From Paraburkholderia lacunae (GTDB lineage Bacteria > Pseudomonadota > Gammaproteobacteria > Burkholderiales > Burkholderiaceae): 64,000 nucleotides of DNA. The position numbers and the translations under genes are program-made. Numbering within the stretch: position 1 is the first letter of the stretch; every line of letters starts with the position of its first letter. The notes beneath the pieces are model-generated. The model was not told the origin of the DNA. It saw only the letters and a list, made by a program, of their open reading frames with translations, and ran no database searches. The stretch spans positions 248,001 through 312,000 of the forward strand of contig NZ_QHKS01000007.1 of NCBI RefSeq assembly GCF_003353175.1, given 5' to 3'. Below are positions 26,054 through 37,538 of this stretch, piece by piece.

Positions 26054-27637
26054 TTATTCCCACTCAATCGTTGCCGGCGGCTTACCCGAAATGTCGTACA
26101 CCACCCGATTGATCCCGCGCACTTCGTTGATGATGCGGTTCGACACATGCCCCAGCAATTCATGCGGCAGATGCGCCCAGTGCGCGGTCATGAAGTCCAG
26201 CGTCTGCACGGCGCGCAGCGCGACGACGTACTCGTAAGTGCGGCCGTCGCCCATCACGCCGACGCTCTTCACCGGCAGAAACACCGCGAACGCCTGGCTC
26301 GTCAAATCGTACCAGGACTTGCCGGTTTCCTTATCGATGAAGGTGCGCAGCGTCTCGATGAAAATCGCATCCGCGCGACGCAGCAGGTCGGCGAAATCGC
26401 GCTTCACTTCGCCGAGAATCCGCACGCCCAGACCCGGGCCCGGGAACGGATGGCGATACACCATCGCGGGCGGCAAACCGAGCTTGACGCCGAGTTCGCG
26501 CACTTCGTCCTTGAAGAGTTCGCGCAGCGGCTCGAGCAGCTTCAGATTCAGCGTCTCAGGCAGGCCGCCCACGTTGTGGTGGCTCTTGATCGTCTGCGTT
26601 GCCTTCTTGCCCTTGCCGGCCGATTCGATCACGTCCGGATAGATCGTGCCTTGCGCGAGCCACTTCGCGTCGGTGAGCTTGCCGGCTTCAGCCTGGAACA
26701 CTTCGACGAATTCCGCGCCGATGATCTTGCGCTTCGCTTCCGGGTCAGTGACGCCCTTCAGCTTCGACAGGAACGCTTCGCTTGCGTCGACGTGAATCAC
26801 CTTCACGCCGAGGTGATCGGCGAAGGTCGCCATCACCTGCTCGGCTTCGTTCAGGCGCAAGAGGCCGTGGTCGACGAACACGCAGGTCAGCTGATCGCCG
26901 ATCGCGCGATGCAACAGCGCCGCCGCCACCGACGAATCCACGCCGCCCGACAAACCCAGAATCACATGCTCGCTGCCGACCTGCTCGCGAATCTTCGCGA
27001 CCGCTTCGTCGATGTAATGGCCCATTTCCCAGTCGGGCCTGGCGCCGCAAATCTGCAGCACGAAACGCTCGAGCATCGCGCGGCCCTGCACAGTGTGCGT
27101 GACTTCGGGGTGCCATTGCAGACCGTAGAAATGGCGCGTTTCGTCGGCCATCGCCGCGATCGGGCACGATTCCGTCGACGCCATCAGTGCGAAACCCGGC
27201 GGCATTTCCAGCACCTTGTCGCCGTGGCTCATCCACACTTTCAGCATGCCGTGACCTTCCGGCGTGGTGAAATCGCTGATGCCCTCGAGCAGGCTCGTAT
27301 GGTTGCGCGCGCGCACTTCGGCATAACCGAATTCGCGCAGGTGGCCGATATCGACCTTGCCGCCCAGTTGCTCGGCCATCGCCTGCATGCCGTAGCAGAT
27401 GCCGAGCACAGGCACGCCGAGTTCGAACACCGCTTGCGGCACGCGCGGCGTATCCGTTTCGGTGACCGAGCTCGGGCCGCCCGACAGGATCACGCCCTTC
27501 GGCGCGAAGTCGCGAATGAACGACGCGTCGACGTCGTAGGGATGAATTTCCGAATACACGTTGGCTTCGCGAACGCGACGTGCAATCAGTTGGGTGACTT
27601 GCGAACCGAAGTCGAGGATCAGGATCTTGTCATGCAT
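26054..27637 (-). CDS. guaA: GMP synthase (glutamine-hydrolysing)
   Basis: 527 residues, complete. Converts XMP to GMP with ATP and glutamine, the last step of guanine nucleotide synthesis in the cytosol. The class I amidotransferase domain starts at residue 5 (ILILDFGSQ) with the nucleophilic Cys at about 81 in GICYGMQ and the His/Glu in WHPEVTH. The ATP-pyrophosphatase P-loop is [13 protein letters not shown], and the dimerisation domain ends in the usual KPPATIEWE. The ATG at 27637 gives the standard N-terminus [10 protein letters not shown]. guaB lies upstream on the same strand, separated by a membrane-protein gene. Confidence 0.98.
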   Translation of the reverse strand: MHDKILILDFGSQVTQLIARRVREANVYSEIHPYDVDASFIRDFAPKGVILSGGPSSVTETDTPRVPQAVFELGVPVLGICYGMQAMAEQLGGKVDIGHLREFGYAEVRARNHTSLLEGISDFTTPEGHGMLKVWMSHGDKVLEMPPGFALMASTESCPIAAMADETRHFYGLQWHPEVTHTVQGRAMLERFVLQICGARPDWEMGHYIDEAVAKIREQVGSEHVILGLSGGVDSSVAAALLHRAIGDQLTCVFVDHGLLRLNEAEQVMATFADHLGVKVIHVDASEAFLSKLKGVTDPEAKRKIIGAEFVEVFQAEAGKLTDAKWLAQGTIYPDVIESAGKGKKATQTIKSHHNVGGLPETLNLKLLEPLRELFKDEVRELGVKLGLPPAMVYRHPFPGPGLGVRILGEVKRDFADLLRRADAIFIETLRTFIDKETGKSWYDLTSQAFAVFLPVKSVGVMGDGRTYEYVVALRAVQTLDFMTAHWAHLPHELLGHVSNRIINEVRGINRVVYDISGKPPATIEWE

Positions 27638-27843
27638 GGCAGCGGACGGAGTCAAAAGTGAACGGATACGGGATGCCGCGCACGAAGCGCGGCGTTGAAT
27701 TCAAAGCGGTCCGCGTGGCGGACCGTCGAGCATGAAGCGCAACGATGAAGCGCGTCCGGAGGTTCAGTACCGCAGGCACACTCCCTTGCGGCGCGCACGA
27801 ACGAAATCCGGTAGCTTCGGCAGACGGTTTGGCGCTGAGCGCA

Positions 27844-28596
27844 TCAGCCATGAAACGGCGGCCGGGGCGCGCCGGGTGCATCGGCGGCTGCGTTGCGGGC
27901 CTCGTCGCGCGCGGCGGCGGTTTCAGCCCGCGCAGCTCGCTCCGACGCCGTCAGACCTGGCTCGTCGACCACCGGGTGAACGGGCGCCGCCGAAACCGGA
28001 TTGACGGGCCGCGTCGCCGGCAAGACAGGCTCGACCACCGGCTCCGCGCGATAGGCCGGAAATTTAGCCGTCACACCACCGGGTTCGCGCCTGTTGCCTG
28101 CATCTTTGGCCGTCTCTTTGCCGGCATCTCCGACTGCACCTTTCGCGGCCTGCCGCTCGGCGCGCCCGGCAGCGACGACCTCAGCCACCCGCACCTTTTC
28201 GCGACGCCGCACCGCGCCTGACAAACGCACGCCGCCGAGGCCGATCAACACCAGCACCACACCGGTCAGCACCGCGACGATCTGCCCGAAGCCGGTCAAC
28301 GCCGGCGTACGCAAGCCGAGCAGCCATACCAGCATCAACACGCCGGTCAGCCAGTTCACATGCCCGACGACCTTGGCAACCGTCGACGTCAGCGCACCAT
28401 CGATCGACGCGTGCAACGCCAGCCACGCGAGCCCAATCAGCGCCACACCGAACCCCTGGCCGGCGAGAACCGGCTGGGTTTGCACCAGTTGCAGCGCGTT
28501 GTACAGCGAAGTCCACGGCGTCAGCAGAAACAGCAGGCCGAACGCAAGCAACAGCAAGGCATCGAGGATGAGTACAGCACGCAGCAATGGCTTCAT
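27844..28596 (-). CDS. Membrane protein of unknown function between guaB and guaA
   Basis: 250 residues. The first half has four hydrophobic segments (residues about 7-27, 45-62, 75-95, 105-125: AVLILDALLLLAFGLLFLLT, FGVALIGLAWLALHASID, NWLTGVLMLVWLLGL, IVAVLTGVVLVLIGL). The second half is cytoplasmic, Ala/Glu/Arg/Pro-rich and likely disordered. I recognise no domain. It starts 6 bases after the guaB stop, so it is cotranscribed with guaB and probably with guaA. Its link to purine synthesis may be only positional. Confidence 0.75.
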   Translation of the reverse strand: MKPLLRAVLILDALLLLAFGLLFLLTPWTSLYNALQLVQTQPVLAGQGFGVALIGLAWLALHASIDGALTSTVAKVVGHVNWLTGVLMLVWLLGLRTPALTGFGQIVAVLTGVVLVLIGLGGVRLSGAVRRREKVRVAEVVAAGRAERQAAKGAVGDAGKETAKDAGNRREPGGVTAKFPAYRAEPVVEPVLPATRPVNPVSAAPVHPVVDEPGLTASERAARAETAAARDEARNAAADAPGAPRPPFHG

Positions 28597-28602
28597 TCGC
28601 GT

Positions 28603-30420
<1,818 letters not shown>

Positions 30421-31398
30421 ATGCAGCGCGGCGTGGCATATGGGGTGATGGCCGGGGCCTTATGGGGCATGGTGTTTCTGGTGCCGCGGGTATTGCCCGA
30501 TTTTTCGCCGCTGCTGCTGAGCGCGGGCCGCTACACGATGTACGGCGTCGTCTCGCTGGCGGCCGCGCTGCCGATCGCGCGCTCGCTCGTCAAACGCCTA
30601 ACCCGCGCCGATCTCGGCGCGCTCGTCAAGCTGGCGCTGGCCGGCAACCTGCTCTATTACCTGCTGCTGACGGCCGCCGTCCATATGGTCGGCATCGCGC
30701 CGGCGTCGCTGATCGTCGGCGTGTTGCCGGTCACGGTGACGCTGCTCGGCCGGCGCGACCACGGCGCCGTGCCGCTCGCGCGCCTCGCGTGGCCACTGGC
30801 GATGGTGATGGCAGGCATCGCGTGCATCAACGTCGACGTGTTTACCGTGGCCGACAGCACGCCGGTGAGCATCGTCACGAAGCTGGCCGGGCTCGCCTGC
30901 GCGGTCGGCGCACTGGCTTGCTGGACGTGGTTCGCGGTCGAAAACACCCGCTATCTGCAACGCCAGACACATTTCAGCGGCAACGAATGGTCGGTTTTAT
31001 GGGGCGTGATAACCGGCGCGCTCGGCGCCGCGCTGTGGCTGGTGGTCGCCGTGCTGCCCTCCGGCAGCCTGCAAAGCACGCTTGCGGACACCCGCTGGCA
31101 CACCTTCTGGGCGCTGAATCTGGCCCTCGCGATCGGCGCTTCGTGGCTCGGCAACGGCCTGTGGAACGCCGCGTCGAAGCGCTTGCCGCTGACGCTGTCC
31201 GGTCAGTTGATCGTGTTCGAAACGCTGTTCGCCCTGCTCTACGCGTTCATCTACGACCAGCGGCTGCCGCGTCCGCTGGAAACAGCGGCGATTGTGCTAC
31301 TGGTGGCGGGGGTCAGCTGGTCGGTGCGACAGCATGCCGGCGACGCTTCGTCCGGTGAGCGCTCGATCGAGGAGAAGGCACAGGTTTCGGCGCATTGA
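30421..31398 (+). CDS. DMT/EamA-family transporter
   Basis: 325 residues with about ten hydrophobic helices and two EamA-like halves. Landmarks are AYGVMAGALWGMVFLVPRVL at the N-terminus, GNLLYYLLLTAAVHMVGIAP in the middle and SGQLIVFETLFALLYAFIYD near the end. The family exports or imports small metabolites; the substrate is unknown. The ATG at 30421 starts the first helix directly; an ATG at 30406 adds five residues. Confidence 0.85.
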   Translation: MQRGVAYGVMAGALWGMVFLVPRVLPDFSPLLLSAGRYTMYGVVSLAAALPIARSLVKRLTRADLGALVKLALAGNLLYYLLLTAAVHMVGIAPASLIVGVLPVTVTLLGRRDHGAVPLARLAWPLAMVMAGIACINVDVFTVADSTPVSIVTKLAGLACAVGALACWTWFAVENTRYLQRQTHFSGNEWSVLWGVITGALGAALWLVVAVLPSGSLQSTLADTRWHTFWALNLALAIGASWLGNGLWNAASKRLPLTLSGQLIVFETLFALLYAFIYDQRLPRPLETAAIVLLVAGVSWSVRQHAGDASSGERSIEEKAQVSAH

Positions 31399-31464
31399 GG
31401 TTTGCGCAGACGCGCCGGCATCGCGCAATGGCAGCGGTTCACGCGAACCGGCTGGCGCGCGACA

Positions 31465-31530
31465 GCCGAAGTACGAACCGAAGTACAAGCCGAAGTACAA
31501 GCCGAAGTACAAGCCGAACGACAAGCCGAA
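31465..31530. repeat. 12-bp tandem repeat (GCCGAAGTACAA)
   Basis: Five to six tandem copies, with units 2-4 nearly identical (ACCGAAGTACAA, GCCGAAGTACAA twice) and the outer units degenerate. In the plus strand it would encode repeated EPKYKPKYKP. It lies between the DMT gene and ratB, and no expressed gene covering it is supported. Confidence 0.8.
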
Positions 31531-31548
31531 GCGCGCCACCGGATACCC

Positions 31549-31881
31549 TCAGCGCGAATCCTTGTTCTGCCAGCGGCGGCCTTCGACCGAACCCGCCTTG
31601 CGGGTCTTCTCGACGCGCCGCTGACGCGACACCTTCGGATCCGCCAGAAGCGGCCGGTAAATCTCAACCCGGTCGTGGTCGGCGAGCACCGTATCCAGTG
31701 TTTTGACCTTGCCGAACACGCCGACCTTCTGCTTCGTCAGATCGATTTGCGGGTGGCGCTGCAGGATGCCGCTCGCGTCGAGCGCCTGCTGCACCGTGGC
31801 GCCTTCGGGCAACTCGATGGCGATCAGCGTCTGCGCATCGGCGAGCGCGTAGCAGACTTCAATCGACAGACGCGCGCTCAT
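31549..31881 (-). CDS. ratB: RnfH/RatB-family protein
   Basis: 110 residues with a ubiquitin-like fold: SIEVCYALADAQTLIAIELP, then GATVQQALDASGI, KQKVGVFGKVKTLDTVLADH and DRVEIYRPLLADPKVSRQRR. This is the UPF0125/RnfH (RatB) family, nearly always paired with ratA. The biochemical role is not settled. Its ATG overlaps the ratA stop by four bases (ATGA), indicating translational coupling. The basic tail after PKVSRQRR is longer than in short family members. Confidence 0.88.
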   Translation of the reverse strand: MSARLSIEVCYALADAQTLIAIELPEGATVQQALDASGILQRHPQIDLTKQKVGVFGKVKTLDTVLADHDRVEIYRPLLADPKVSRQRRVEKTRKAGSVEGRRWQNKDSR

Positions 31882-32315
31882 GCCTTACCGTAGCGCTGAT
31901 CGGCGCGCTTCACGAATGACTCGACAAAGGTGTTGGCGATGTGGCTGAACACCGGCCCGATGATCTTCTCGAGAATGACGTTGGAGAATTCGTAGTGCAA
32001 TGCGAATTCGATCTTGCAGGCATCGGCTCGCAGCGGCGTGAAACGCCAGTAGCCGGTGAATTTGCGAAACGGGCCGTCTGCGAATTCCATATCGATGCGC
32101 GTGGGCCGCTCCATGCTGTTGTGTGTGGCGAAATGCTGCTTGATGCCCTTGAAGTTGATATCGATCTTCGCCTCCATGCCGGTTTCGTCCTGGCGGCGGA
32201 TTTCGACTCCCCCGCACCACGGCAGGAAGTTGGGGTAATCGGCGACGTCGGTGACGAGGTCGAACATCTGTTCCGCCGAATGGCGGATCAACACGGTTTT
32301 CTGGACATCTGCCAT
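31878..32315 (-). CDS. ratA: RatA-like START-domain protein (ubiquinone-binding/ribosome-association toxin family)
   Basis: 145 residues: MADVQKTVLIRHSAEQMFDL, VTDVADYPNFLPWCGG, FADGPFRKFTGYWRFTPL and NVILEKIIGPVFSHIANTFV. This is the polyketide cyclase/START fold of RatA/Coq10. In E. coli RatA is reported to block 70S assembly; the Coq10 branch binds ubiquinone. The ATG at 32315 matches the family; an upstream start would add seven residues. It is divergent from smpB, a conserved arrangement in proteobacteria. Confidence 0.9.
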   Translation of the reverse strand: MADVQKTVLIRHSAEQMFDLVTDVADYPNFLPWCGGVEIRRQDETGMEAKIDINFKGIKQHFATHNSMERPTRIDMEFADGPFRKFTGYWRFTPLRADACKIEFALHYEFSNVILEKIIGPVFSHIANTFVESFVKRADQRYGKA

Positions 32316-32415
32316 AAATTGAACAGCACGTGGCAACGGTGGACAAGCGCCGCGGGCTTTCCTTGCCCCGCTTTGCTAAAATCGTGATTTTAAACGAGTT
32401 GGGCGCTTTCCATTC

Positions 32416-32862
32416 ATGAGCATCATCGACAACAGAAAAGCCTTCTACGACTACTCGGTCGAAGAACGCTATGAAGCAGGGCTCGTGCTCGAAGGGTGGG
32501 AGGTCAAGGCGCTGCGCGCCGGGCGCGGCCAGATCAAGGAAGGTTACGTGGTAATCCGTAACGGCGAACTGTTCCTGATCGGCACGCACATCAGCCCGCT
32601 GCCCGAAGCCTCGACCCACATCAATCCGGACCCGGTGCGCACGCGCAAGCTGCTTCTGCATAGCGAGGAAATCAGCAAACTGATCGGCAAGGTCGAGCAG
32701 CGCGGCTATACGCTCGTGCCGCTGAACTTCCATTACAAAGGCGGCCGCGTCAAATGCGAGATCGGTCTGGCGAAGGGCAAGAAGCTGCACGACAAGCGCG
32801 AGACCGAAAAGAAGCGCGACTGGGAACGCGAAAAGGCGCGCCTGATGCGCTCGCCGACATGA
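32416..32862 (+). CDS. smpB: SsrA-binding protein SmpB
   Basis: 148 residues, complete. Binds tmRNA and carries it to stalled ribosomes for trans-translation. The OB-type barrel starts [20 protein letters not shown] and contains [17 protein letters not shown] and [20 protein letters not shown]. The basic C-terminal tail ([20 protein letters not shown]) enters the mRNA channel. It is divergent from ratA across a 100-base region. A strong terminator follows at 32950. Confidence 0.97.
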   Translation: MSIIDNRKAFYDYSVEERYEAGLVLEGWEVKALRAGRGQIKEGYVVIRNGELFLIGTHISPLPEASTHINPDPVRTRKLLLHSEEISKLIGKVEQRGYTLVPLNFHYKGGRVKCEIGLAKGKKLHDKRETEKKRDWEREKARLMRSPT

Positions 32863-32949
32863 TCTGACCGGCGTCGCATGCTGCGCGGATTTGCCGCGCC
32901 TTGCTTGCCGCCTTGTTTGCCGCCTTGCTTTCCAAAGCAGCAGTTCAAC

Positions 32950-32988
32950 AAAAAATGGCCCGCTGATTCTTCAGCGGGCCATTTTTTC
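32950..32988. terminator. Bidirectional terminator between smpB and the slipin gene
   Basis: AAAAAATGGCCCGCTGA pairs with TCAGCGGGCCATTTTTT around a four-base loop. A-tract on one side and T-tract on the other make it work in both directions, serving convergent smpB and the SPFH gene. Confidence 0.9.
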
Positions 32989-33005
32989 GGCAAAGACTCA
33001 AGCGC

Positions 33006-33938
33006 TCAGCGTGCGTCCGATACGCCCTTCCCTTTGTTCACGATCGTCAACGCCGACGCGATCATCGAGCTCATCTCCGCAAGATTGCCCGGTACGATCA
33101 GCGTGGTGCCCTGCTTCGCCAGATTGCCGAACGCGTTCACATATTGTTCGGCCACCTTCAGATTCACCGCCTCCATCCCACCATGCGACTGGATCGCCGC
33201 TGCAATCTTCTGAATCGCCTGTGAGTTGGCTTCCGCCACCGCCAGAATCGCCGCCGCCTGCCCTTGCGCCTGGTTGATGGCCGCCTGCCGCTCGCCCTCC
33301 GACTTCTGGATCGCCGCCTCGCGACCGCCTGACGCGATGTTGATCTGCTCCTGCTTGCGCCCTTCCGACGCCGCGATCAGCGCGCGCTTTTCACGCTCGG
33401 CGGTGATCTGCGCCTGCATTGCGTGGAGAATTTCCTTCGGTGGCGTCAGGTCCTTGATCTCGTAGCGCAGCACCTTCACGCCCCAGTTCGACGCGGCCTC
33501 ATCGAGCGCGGACACGATACTGTGATTGATGAAGTCGCGCTCTTCGAACGTCTTGTCGAGCTCGAGCTTGCCGATCACCGAGCGCAGCGTGGTCTGCGAC
33601 AACTGCGTAATCGCGAACACGAAGTTGCTCGACCCATACGACGCCTTCATGGGATCGGTGACCTGAAAATACAGTACGCCGTCCACCTGCAACTGCGTGT
33701 TGTCGCGCGTGATACAGACCTGGCTCGGCACTTCGAGCGGGATTTCCTTGAGGATGTGCTTATAGGCGATCCGGTCGACGAACGGAAACGCAAAACTCAA
33801 ACCCGGCGTCAACGTGCGGTGATAGCGGCCAAGCCGCTCGAGCACCCACGCATGCTGCTGCGGCACGATCTTGAGCGTCTGCGCCGCCACCACGATCACG
33901 ATGATCAGAAGCACCGCCCCGATGATGGTCGAATCCAT
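33006..33938 (-). CDS. SPFH/Band 7 protein, stomatin-like (slipin)
   Basis: 310 residues. The N-terminal hairpin anchor IIGAVLLIIVIVVAAQTLKI is followed by the SPFH domain (VPQQHAWVLERLGRYHRTLT, PGLSFAFPFVDRIAYKHILK, TRDNTQLQVDGVLYFQVTD) and a long coiled coil rich in Ala/Gln/Glu (REKRALIAASEGRKQEQINI). Forms oligomers in membrane microdomains and usually works with an NfeD protein, here encoded just upstream. Complete. Confidence 0.92.
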   Translation of the reverse strand: MDSTIIGAVLLIIVIVVAAQTLKIVPQQHAWVLERLGRYHRTLTPGLSFAFPFVDRIAYKHILKEIPLEVPSQVCITRDNTQLQVDGVLYFQVTDPMKASYGSSNFVFAITQLSQTTLRSVIGKLELDKTFEERDFINHSIVSALDEAASNWGVKVLRYEIKDLTPPKEILHAMQAQITAEREKRALIAASEGRKQEQINIASGGREAAIQKSEGERQAAINQAQGQAAAILAVAEANSQAIQKIAAAIQSHGGMEAVNLKVAEQYVNAFGNLAKQGTTLIVPGNLAEMSSMIASALTIVNKGKGVSDAR

Positions 33939-34023
33939 TGCTACCCTCCCGTTTGTAGTTCGAATTGTTGCGCGTGCGTGGTACGTATTGTGTACGTGTC
34001 CTGTGCCTGATGTGTGTGCACAG

Positions 34024-34467
34024 TCAGGCCGCCGTCGCGCGTTTGCGCGCTACGACGACGAGGCAACTGCCGCGCAGCTCGGCAATTTCGTAGACTTGTG
34101 CGTCTTCCGGCTCGCCGGCTGCCAATTCGACGTCCCATGCCGCGCCGCGATAATTGGCTCGTGCCCGGCGCTCATGCCAGACCGGTACGGTCAGCGTCTG
34201 ACCGATATCCAGATTGACGTCCGGGTTCTTCGACGCCTCCTTGCGCGACCTGCGGCCAAAACGCGAGCGCCGCAAGATCACCACGGCCGCCAGCGCCACC
34301 ACGGCGGCGACCGCCAATTGAAGATCGGTGGCCGCGCCCGCCATGCGGGCAATAGCCGCAGCCACAAAGCCCAACGCGATCATCAACAGATAGAACGTGC
34401 CGCTCATCAGCTCCAGCGCGACAAGCACGCCCGCCCCGATCCACCAGAACAATCCACCTGGCGCCAC
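34024..34467 (-). CDS. NfeD family protein
   Basis: 147 residues. Membrane helices at residues 5-55 (GGLFWWIGAGVLVALELMSG, TFYLLMIALGFVAAAIAR) precede a soluble OB-fold domain (VNLDIGQTLTVPVWHERRAR, ANYRGAAWDVELAAGEPEDA). NfeD proteins partner slipins; this one lies 85 bases upstream of the slipin gene. The start was set to the GTG at 34467 because GGAGG lies exactly 5 bases upstream. An ATG at 34491 would sit inside the ppsA terminator stem. Confidence 0.88.
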   Translation of the reverse strand: MAPGGLFWWIGAGVLVALELMSGTFYLLMIALGFVAAAIARMAGAATDLQLAVAAVVALAAVVILRRSRFGRRSRKEASKNPDVNLDIGQTLTVPVWHERRARANYRGAAWDVELAAGEPEDAQVYEIAELRGSCLVVVARKRATAA

Positions 34468-34483
34468 GTCGACCTCCACAAAA

Positions 34484-34514
34484 CAAAACACCCCGGATCT
34501 ACCGGGGTGTTTAT
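34484..34514 (-). terminator. Rho-independent terminator downstream of ppsA
   Basis: AACACCCCGG and CCGGGGTGTT form a stem around a short loop (GATCTA), followed on the minus strand by TTTTGTTTTG. It ends the ppsA transcript immediately before the nfeD ribosome-binding site. Confidence 0.85.
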
Positions 34515-34622
34515 AGCACGAAGCAGGTGCATTTTATCGAGCGGTACAGCACGCTTGCGACGCGAATTTGCGCGACCGCACCGCTCGTTATGCAAGCCGC
34601 TTAGCGACGGCCGCTCGACAGC

Positions 34623-37028
34623 TTACTTCGCCGACGACTTCGCCAGCTGTTGCCACGTCTCGATGATCGTGTCCGGATTCAGCGAGATCGACTTGATGCC
34701 TTCATCGGTCAGCCACTGCGCGAAGTCCGGATGATCCGACGGGCCCTGGCCGCAGATACCGACGTACTTGTTCAGCCGCAGACACGTGTCGATCGCGCGC
34801 TTCAGCAGGAACTTGACGGCCGCATCGCGCTCGTCGAAATCGACTGCCAGCAGTTCCATGCCGGAGTCACGGTCGAGGCCGAGCGTGAGCTGCGTCAGGT
34901 CGTTCGAACCGATCGAGAAACCGTCGAAGAATTGCAGGAATTCCTCTGCGAGAATCGCGTTCGACGGCACTTCGCACATCATGATCAGGCGCAGGTTCTT
35001 CTCGCCGCGCCTCAGGCCGAATTTCTCCAGCAGCCCGACCACGCGCTCCGCCTGTTTCAACGTACGCACGAACGGCACCATGATCTCGACGTTGTCGAGG
35101 CCCATCTCTTCACGCACCTTCTTCAGCGCGACGCATTCCATCTGGAACGCTTCGGCGAAGTCTTCGGCGATGTAACGCGAAGCGCCACGGAAACCCAGCA
35201 TCGGGTTTTCTTCGTCCGGCTCGTAGCGCGAGCCGCCGATCAGCTTCTTGTACTCGTTCGATTTGAAGTCCGACAGACGCACGATCACGGGCTTCGGATA
35301 GAAGGCCGCCGCGATCGTCGCGATGCCTTCGGTCAGCTTGTCGACGTAGAACGCGCGCGGCGATGCATGGCCGCGTGCCACGCTTTCCACGGCCTTCTTC
35401 AGGTCCTGATCGATGTTCGGGTACTCGAGAATCGCCTTCGGGTGCACACCGATGTTGTTGTTGATGATGAACTCGAGGCGCGCCAGACCCACGCCTGCGT
35501 TCGGCAGTTGCGAGAAATCGAACGCCAGTTGCGGGTTGCCCACGTTCATCATGATCTTCACCGGAATCGGCGGCAGTTCGCCGCGCTGCACTTCGGTGAT
35601 TTCGGTTTCGAGCAGACCGTCGTAGATTTTGCCTTCGTCGCCTTCCGCGCACGACACGGTGACGAGCGAGCCTTCCTTCAGCACGTCGGTTGCGTCGCCA
35701 CAGCCCACCACCGCCGGCACGCCCAGTTCACGCGCGATGATCGCCGCGTGGCAGGTCCGCCCGCCTCGGTTCGTGACGATTGCCGAAGCGCGCTTCATCA
35801 CCGGCTCCCAGTTCGGGTCGGTCATGTCGGCGACCAGCACGTCGCCCGGCTGCACACGGTCCATTTCCGACGGATCGTGAATCACGCGCACCGGACCCGC
35901 GCCGATCTTCTGGCCGATGGCACGGCCGGTTGCCAGCACGTTCGATTGGCCTTTCAGCTTGAAGCGTTGCTCGGCCTTGCCCGCGGCCTGGCTCTTCACC
36001 GTTTCCGGACGCGCCTGAAGGATGAAGATCTTGCCGTCGCGGCCGTCCTTGCCCCACTCGATGTCCATCGGACGCTCGTAGTGCTTTTCGATGATGACGG
36101 CGTACTTCGCCAGCTCGATCACGTCATCGTCGGTGATCGAGAAGCGGTTGCGCTGCTCGTGCGGGACATCCACGGTCTTCACGCGGCCTTGCTCGCCGGC
36201 CTTGGTGAATTCCATCTTGATCAGCTTCGAGCCGATCGAGCGGCGGATGATCGGGTACTTGCCTTGCGCGAGCGTGGTCTTGAAGACGTAGAACTCGTCC
36301 GGATTCACCGCGCCCTGCACGACCGTTTCGCCCAGGCCGTAGCTCGACGTGATGAAGACCGCATCCTTGAAGCCCGACTCCGTGTCCAGCGTAAACATCA
36401 CGCCGGCCGCGCCGACGTCCGAGCGCACCATGCGCTGCACGCCGGCCGACAACGCGACTTCCGCGTGGGTAAAGCCCTTGTGGACGCGATAGGAGATGGC
36501 GCGGTCGTTATATAGCGACGCGAACACGTGCTTCATGCGATCGAGCACGTCGTCGATGCCGACCACGTTGAGGTAGCTTTCCTGCTGACCGGCGAACGAT
36601 GCGTCCGGCAAGTCTTCTGCCGTTGCCGACGAACGCACGGCGAACGACAGCTCTTCAGGCGAGCTGTTTTGCAGGGTGTCGAAACCTGCGCGGATATCCG
36701 CTTCGAGACGCGGCTGCAACGGCGCATCGACGATCCATTGACGGATTTCCTTGCCCGCTTCGGCGAGCGCCTTCACGTCGTCGACGTCGAGCGTTTCGAG
36801 ACGTTGGGCGATGCGTTCAGTCAGATTGTTGTGATGCAGGAAGTCACGGAAGGCCAGCGCCGTGGTGGCGAAACCGGTCGGCACGCGCACGCCGGCTTCG
36901 GCGAGCTGGCTGATCATCTCGCCAAGCGACGCGTTCTTGCCGCCGACAATTTCCACATCGGTCATCCGCAACTGCTCGAACGGAACTACATACGCCTCAT
37001 CCTTTGCGACGGTAACTGCGTTAGTCAT
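34623..37028 (-). CDS. ppsA: Phosphoenolpyruvate synthase
   Basis: About 801 residues. Makes phosphoenolpyruvate from pyruvate, ATP and water in gluconeogenesis. The ATP-grasp domain begins [20 protein letters not shown] and includes [20 protein letters not shown]. The phospho-carrier His lies in [14 protein letters not shown], and the C-terminal barrel has the catalytic Cys in [13 protein letters not shown]. The ATG at 37028 (AGGGG five bases upstream) gives the standard [17 protein letters not shown] start. The divergent ppsR gene encodes its regulatory kinase/phosphorylase. Confidence 0.97.
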   Translation of the reverse strand: MTNAVTVAKDEAYVVPFEQLRMTDVEIVGGKNASLGEMISQLAEAGVRVPTGFATTALAFRDFLHHNNLTERIAQRLETLDVDDVKALAEAGKEIRQWIVDAPLQPRLEADIRAGFDTLQNSSPEELSFAVRSSATAEDLPDASFAGQQESYLNVVGIDDVLDRMKHVFASLYNDRAISYRVHKGFTHAEVALSAGVQRMVRSDVGAAGVMFTLDTESGFKDAVFITSSYGLGETVVQGAVNPDEFYVFKTTLAQGKYPIIRRSIGSKLIKMEFTKAGEQGRVKTVDVPHEQRNRFSITDDDVIELAKYAVIIEKHYERPMDIEWGKDGRDGKIFILQARPETVKSQAAGKAEQRFKLKGQSNVLATGRAIGQKIGAGPVRVIHDPSEMDRVQPGDVLVADMTDPNWEPVMKRASAIVTNRGGRTCHAAIIARELGVPAVVGCGDATDVLKEGSLVTVSCAEGDEGKIYDGLLETEITEVQRGELPPIPVKIMMNVGNPQLAFDFSQLPNAGVGLARLEFIINNNIGVHPKAILEYPNIDQDLKKAVESVARGHASPRAFYVDKLTEGIATIAAAFYPKPVIVRLSDFKSNEYKKLIGGSRYEPDEENPMLGFRGASRYIAEDFAEAFQMECVALKKVREEMGLDNVEIMVPFVRTLKQAERVVGLLEKFGLRRGEKNLRLIMMCEVPSNAILAEEFLQFFDGFSIGSNDLTQLTLGLDRDSGMELLAVDFDERDAAVKFLLKRAIDTCLRLNKYVGICGQGPSDHPDFAQWLTDEGIKSISLNPDTIIETWQQLAKSSAK

Positions 37029-37538
37029 ACAAGCCCCTAAGTGTGAAAGAAATTCACGGCTGTGCAAGTGGGCTTGAACGCGAGCGCTCATAGGAAGCGT
37101 GACCTCGCGTCTTGCACAACCTGTTGGAGAAACAATCGCCTGAGATGCCAGATCCACGACGAAGAAAGCGGTTGGACGAATTTACCGATCGATCCACCCC
37201 ATTCGCCGCAGGTTACCAGCTGAAAGCGAGGCGTTGAACGACCGTTCACGGTAAGTTAGACGCCAATCGCCTGCAATTGCTTATCCAACAGGTTGCCGCT
37301 ATTCTACCGTGCCGACTCTCAAAATGTGACAGTCGGACGAGAATTGCGCCTCGAATCGCGCCCCGGACCGGCCGGCGGGCTCCTAGCGAGGCCCAAGCCG
37401 CATCCGGGCGCAGTAGCGGTGCCCACGGCGCGCTCCGTCGACGCCGCTGCAATCCCCGGTTAGCCACCGTGCAGCGAAGTCCGCGCAGCGATGTTTCTTT
37501 CGAGCGCTCTTTCCCGCTCATGTTCCCCAGCTCCACTG
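37029..37538. other. Divergent ppsA/ppsR control region
   Basis: No gene is supported. Promoters of both genes must lie here, but I could not pick clear -35/-10 pairs. Frames crossing the region are shadows. Confidence 0.45.

Noticed and set aside
25952-27661. 569-codon open frame opposite guaA
   Set aside because: Antisense shadow of the complete guaA gene.
31465-31530. CRISPR-like array
   Set aside because: Units are contiguous 12-mers with no spacers; a simple tandem repeat.
34650-36515. 621-codon open frame opposite ppsA
   Set aside because: Antisense shadow with biased His/Arg content.
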